64,000 nucleotides of DNA, from positions 124,001 through 188,000 of the forward strand of contig DKOR01000035.1 in the NCBI GenBank assembly GCA_002470825.1, in the 5' to 3' direction. Below the pieces are notes generated by a model, which was not told where the DNA came from, did not search any database, and saw only the letters and a list, made by a program, of their open reading frames with translations. The stretch's first letter is position 1. Each line of letters opens with the position of its first letter. The stretch is from Thiotrichaceae bacterium UBA7357. GTDB lineage: Bacteria > Pseudomonadota > Gammaproteobacteria > Eutrophobiales > Eutrophobiaceae. Below are positions 60,645-64,000 of this stretch, in pieces. The position numbers and the translations under genes are program-made.

Positions 60645-62144
60645 ATGAATTTCCTGACGAATTACAAATATTGGCTATTTGCGGCCATAATACTTCATAT
60701 TCTAGTCGCATGGTTTAGTGTAGGACATTACCATGATGATGAATATGCTCAAATTCTCAGCTTTGCTGCTGCGAGAATGGGTGTAGACATGCAAAGTCAG
60801 TTAATGTGGGAATTTGAGGCAGGTGTTAGAAGTGGTTTTCAACCACTTGTTGCATATTTACTATCTGAAGTAAGTGGATCAGTCGGGATAAGCTCTCCTT
60901 TTATTATTGCTTTTTTTTATCGTTTATTAAGTGCGTCAATATCTCTCGTTGGAACAATTGTCTTTATAAAAGTAATAGCCAAAGATATAAGCTCGAAAAG
61001 TGTATTGAAATGGATAGTATTTTTTCTACTTTTTTCTTGGATTTTGTTGTTTATTAATGTGCGTTTTTCATCAGAGGGTTGGTCAACTTCATTCTTCATT
61101 CTAGGTTATGGATTGTTCTTAAAGGCGAACCCTCTTAATGTTCAACGTTATTTAGCGGTTGGCTTTTTTTTGGGATTGGCATTTTTAGCAAGATATCAAG
61201 TTGGTTTCATGTTGTTTGGTCTTGGACTATGGATGGTGTTCATCCATCGAATAAATCATATTAACTTATCCTATATTTTGATTGCTGGTTTATTTACGCT
61301 AATAATCGGAGGAGGATTTGACTGGTGGTTATATGGTGAACCGACAGTTAGTTCATGGAATTATTTCAAGTGGCATTATGATGGTTTAACATCATTATCA
61401 GGTGGCATTAGCTCAACTGCTGAGCCTTGGTGGTTTTATATTCAGTATGCTTCATTACAACTAATTCCACCAATCACCTTATTGTTGCCTATAGTTGTCG
61501 TTGTTTTTTGGTTGTTTTTTCCTCTTCATCCAATTACCTGGTTGACAATCCCATTTGTTTTTTTCCATATGTGTTTTGGGCATAAAGAGATGCGTTACCT
61601 ATTTCCACTCCTGCCATTCGTGCCAGTAATGTTTGGAATGCTATGTATTGAAGTTAATGAAAAATTTAAGTTTATGAGATATGATTTTATTAAGTATTGT
61701 TGGTATTCGATACTAGGAATAACTCTATTTGTAAATGTCATTCTTATAATACTTACGATATCCTTGCCTGCTAGTAAGGAAGTAGCATTATGGCAAAATT
61801 GTTTAATTCCGATAGCAACTAAATCATCATCAATGTTATTAGTCTTGGATGAAAATGATTCTTATACTGATCCTATGGAATTGAATTTAGATTTTTATAA
61901 TACAATCAATCTTCCTGTGAAATCAGTTATCAACGAAAATAGAATTGTAAAAATAATAGAACAGCATCCGTACAAACAGATACTCTATGCCTCGCGAAAA
62001 CGAAATCGAAGTGAGCAATTGGATGATGCGAATCTTTCATATACGCTTGCTTGCCAAGCATTGCCAGACTGGATTTTAAAAATTAATATTAATAATTGGA
62101 CATCGCGGACTAGCATGTGGCGAATCTGGTTAGTCACGAAATAA
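60645..62144 (+). CDS. Alg9/PIG-B-like mannosyltransferase, GT22 family
   Basis: This is a 499-residue polytopic membrane protein. It has HYHDDEYAQ at residues 28-36, corresponding to the HPDEYFQ catalytic loop of GT22 enzymes. It also has FDWWLYGEPTVSSWNYFKWH (about 225-244), resembling the family D-x-x-YG-x(5)-WNFxxxN block, and HKEMRYLFPLLPF (313-325), the HKExRFLYPxLP motif. GT22 enzymes use polyprenyl-phosphate mannose on the outer face of the membrane. The acceptor in this bacterium is unknown; no glycan cluster lies nearby. A C-terminal soluble part (about 375-499) may sit in the periplasm. Confidence 0.75.
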   Translation: MNFLTNYKYWLFAAIILHILVAWFSVGHYHDDEYAQILSFAAARMGVDMQSQLMWEFEAGVRSGFQPLVAYLLSEVSGSVGISSPFIIAFFYRLLSASISLVGTIVFIKVIAKDISSKSVLKWIVFFLLFSWILLFINVRFSSEGWSTSFFILGYGLFLKANPLNVQRYLAVGFFLGLAFLARYQVGFMLFGLGLWMVFIHRINHINLSYILIAGLFTLIIGGGFDWWLYGEPTVSSWNYFKWHYDGLTSLSGGISSTAEPWWFYIQYASLQLIPPITLLLPIVVVVFWLFFPLHPITWLTIPFVFFHMCFGHKEMRYLFPLLPFVPVMFGMLCIEVNEKFKFMRYDFIKYCWYSILGITLFVNVILIILTISLPASKEVALWQNCLIPIATKSSSMLLVLDENDSYTDPMELNLDFYNTINLPVKSVINENRIVKIIEQHPYKQILYASRKRNRSEQLDDANLSYTLACQALPDWILKININNWTSRTSMWRIWLVTK

Positions 62145-62189
62145 TATTAAAAAGTTTCTTATTAACCTAATATAAAAAAATCAATCATA

Positions 62190-62783
62190 ATGAAATACAT
62201 ACTCACTCTACTATTACTAAAATTTTATTTTTTTTCTGTTAATTCTCATGCTGAAGTTGCGATTATAGGGGCGAGTTTGAAAAAAGCATATGTTGTAAAT
62301 AATGATTTCACGTCATTCTATCAAACAGGAAAGTATGCTGATTCATACAGCATGATATGTGAAATGGAACAAGCGATTCTTGACCCAAGTAATAACGACC
62401 AATACATAAGTAAGCCATCTTTGGGTTTGAAATTAGAACTTAGGGCGAGAGCAACATATATTGAATCTATCACTAATATTGTTAGACCAATAGGATTTGT
62501 TGTTGCAGTAGAAGAAAGTGGGAATGCTCTCATTTCATTCACTCCGCTTGGCAAGAATGTTAATGGCCTTTGGGATGGCGATGTATTCAACTCTTGGAAT
62601 GGAGTAAGCTCAGAGGTCAATGTCCATAGCGGAGACCTAGAGAAAAAAGCTTACGCACATTTTGATCTTCTCGATGGCACTGGGCTTTTTTATGAATCAA
62701 ATAATAGAACACATCCAGATTACTTTTTGTCAAAATGTGAACGGATTCTGAAAAAAAATTTGCCAGTTTATGACTGGAGGTAG
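62190..62783 (+). CDS. Secreted protein of unknown function
   Basis: The 197-residue product has a signal peptide (about residues 1-21, cleavage after NSHA). The mature part has no membrane span and mixed alpha/beta composition with three cysteines (including MICEMEQ and LSKCERIL). No family is recognised. It follows the GT22-like gene by 45 bases on the same strand and may be co-transcribed. Confidence 0.65.
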   Translation: MKYILTLLLLKFYFFSVNSHAEVAIIGASLKKAYVVNNDFTSFYQTGKYADSYSMICEMEQAILDPSNNDQYISKPSLGLKLELRARATYIESITNIVRPIGFVVAVEESGNALISFTPLGKNVNGLWDGDVFNSWNGVSSEVNVHSGDLEKKAYAHFDLLDGTGLFYESNNRTHPDYFLSKCERILKKNLPVYDWR

Positions 62784-62833
62784 AAATAAAAATTTAGCCC
62801 TTCTTGGTATTCTCTCAATTTGATATCTATTGT

Positions 62834-63679
62834 TTAAGGTGTGATCATGACATCAATAGATAATTCGTTTATCCGTAATGCAAAGTCTTGAAGCCATGAT
62901 GACGGAAGTTTTTTAATCTCTTTTGCCTCAGGTTGCATAGATTTTCGTTCGACGCCATAAAGCAACACACCCCGCACAAGTATATTTTGACTTACAGCTG
63001 CTTTAAGTAAATTTATATAGGCATCTGTCTCTAAATTGCAAGGTGGCTTATTTTTATACATAAATACACACGTCTGTATCCAAGTAGGACAATGATTAGC
63101 AGATATTTTTAATCTTTTTAATGTCGAAATACGCGAACCCTTAATTTGATTTATAGTAGAGACACCCTGCGGCGTAGCACTATCAATTTTAAACCAAACT
63201 TCACCCTTGATTCTAGCAAGCTTTTTCAAGCCCTTCTTGATATGAGTTCGACTGACCATGCTCCCGTTAGTGATTAATACACATTTGATAGAATTCAATA
63301 AGCTATATTCTTCTAATATCAATTCGAGTAAATTTACAACCTGATAAAAATTACTCGCTGTAGTCGGTTCGCCGTTTCCAGATATTGCAATATCTTTAAT
63401 TACTCGATATTCATCTGCAACCTCTTCCCTATCATAAAAATCTCCGTACATAACATCAGCTAGAAAATATCGTAACTCATGAGCTAATTTATCTAGATCA
63501 GTTACTGGCGCAGCCCCTCGAATTAATTCGGGCACCTGACAATAAATACAACGCCAGTTACAAGCATTATTTATATTCAGATTAATACCAATTGACAATC
63601 CGCCAGCGCGACGAGAGAGAACAGGATAAATATAGGTTAATCCAGCCTTCTCACGACTGTGATCTTTAGTAGTAAGCAT
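62834..63679 (-). CDS. Radical SAM enzyme
   Basis: The 281-residue protein has the iron-sulfur motif CNWRCIYC (C-x3-C-x2-C, about residues 41-48), followed by the SAM-binding region ISGNGEPTTASNF (about 115-127). The preceding SRRAGGLSIGINLNI and overall layout resemble the COG0731-like radical SAM group that includes wybutosine-type enzymes. The chemistry and substrate are unknown. A truncated methyltransferase gene lies upstream on the same strand. Confidence 0.85.
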   Translation of the reverse strand: MLTTKDHSREKAGLTYIYPVLSRRAGGLSIGINLNINNACNWRCIYCQVPELIRGAAPVTDLDKLAHELRYFLADVMYGDFYDREEVADEYRVIKDIAISGNGEPTTASNFYQVVNLLELILEEYSLLNSIKCVLITNGSMVSRTHIKKGLKKLARIKGEVWFKIDSATPQGVSTINQIKGSRISTLKRLKISANHCPTWIQTCVFMYKNKPPCNLETDAYINLLKAAVSQNILVRGVLLYGVERKSMQPEAKEIKKLPSSWLQDFALRINELSIDVMITP

Positions 63680-63760
63680 TAACTGTAAATTTTGGGTGAT
63701 TCGCTCATTCTTATACCTAATATATCAAAAGAAATATGGCCATATCTCCATTGTAGAAAA

Positions 63761-64000
63761 TTATGCCACATTAGCTTTTACTGCATAAAGTGGATCACCA
63801 GTAATAGAACTACAATCCATAAATTGAATATCAACATAAGTCTTTGCCTCGAGTAAGTAAGTTCGAATCAGGTATTTTCGATCATGCTCTGATAATGAAA
63901 GCCAAGCTCTGGTTACTTTCGTTTCAAAAAAACGATTTGAGTATGTGATAATGACAGAAGCATTACTCCTTAATACTCGACTTATTTCTTTAAGTACGGT
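63761..64000 (-). CDS. SAM-dependent methyltransferase, C-terminal part (runs off window)
   Basis: The minus-strand frame from the window edge encodes 79 residues beginning TVLKEISRVLRSNASVIITYSNRFFETK and ending DPLYAVKANVA. The pattern E-x-x-R-V-L followed by I-T-Y-S-N-R-x-F-x-T-K is the late part of a class-I (type 11) methyltransferase of the kind with an NRxFPTK-like motif. The N-terminal SAM-binding half is outside the window. Confidence 0.75.
   Translation of the reverse strand, partial: TVLKEISRVLRSNASVIITYSNRFFETKVTRAWLSLSEHDRKYLIRTYLLEAKTYVDIQFMDCSSITGDPLYAVKANVA

Overview
The window reads as chromosomal DNA of an AT-rich (by eye roughly 35-37% GC) gammaproteobacterium. Support comes from blocks in the classical gammaproteobacterial order: rpoE-rseA-rseB-mucD-(glutaredoxin-like)-lepA-lepB-DUF4845-rnc-era-recO-pdxJ; rluC/rne divergent; sppA-maf-yceD-rpmF-plsX-fabHDG-acpP-fabF-pabC-mltG-tmk-holB-pilZ-tatD; and smc-zipA-ligA. 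Gene density is high, with many ATGA overlaps. I see no phage, insertion sequence, CRISPR array, rRNA or tRNA. No lineage below class can be fixed from the sequence alone.

Layout. 1-3.1 kb (minus): cytochrome c maturation operon ccmABCDE and the start of ccmF. 3.5-5.3 kb (plus): two lipoprotein genes, the PilF-type TPR pilotin and a Sel1-repeat protein. 5.5-9.1 kb (minus): cysK, an acetyltransferase overlapping a RoxA-type ribosomal oxygenase, and a small conserved unknown. 9.3-13.2 kb: B12-dependent methionine synthase metH behind an SAH riboswitch. 13.2-15.2 kb: an oxalate/formate-type MFS carrier with a tiny membrane partner. 15.4-18.8 kb (plus): a cobalamin-riboswitch operon with a BtuB-like receptor, a DUF6580 membrane protein that may be a solitary B12 S-component, and a corrinoid adenosyltransferase. 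19.2-22.2 kb (minus): queF, cysZ, a lysine-repeat DksA and gluQ. 22.4-28.9 kb: smc-zipA-ligA. 29-37.8 kb: nadB divergent from the sigma-E envelope-stress operon, running on through lepA, lepB and DUF4845. 37.8-42.5 kb: rnc-era-recO-pdxJ-prfC. 42.5-46.3 kb: rne divergent from rluC. 46.5-59.1 kb: sppA, maf and the fatty-acid synthesis/tmk/holB/tatD cluster. 59.1-64 kb: less ordered genes (class-V aminotransferase, GT22-like mannosyltransferase, orphan secreted protein, radical SAM enzyme, and a truncated methyltransferase).

How the genes work together. The B12 block scavenges and adenosylates cobalamin, and metH nearby consumes B12 as methylcobalamin. Both are under metabolite riboswitches (cobalamin and S-adenosylhomocysteine). 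The sigma-E module couples envelope stress to the MucD protease and is contiguous with translation (lepA) and secretion (lepB) genes.

The most unusual signal is a set of three conserved enzymes, gluQ, rnc and maf/yceF. Their essential N-termini lie upstream of every in-frame ATG, GTG or TTG and can only be reached from ATT or ATC codons. gluQ is also in the same reading frame as dksA, separated from it only by a UGA.
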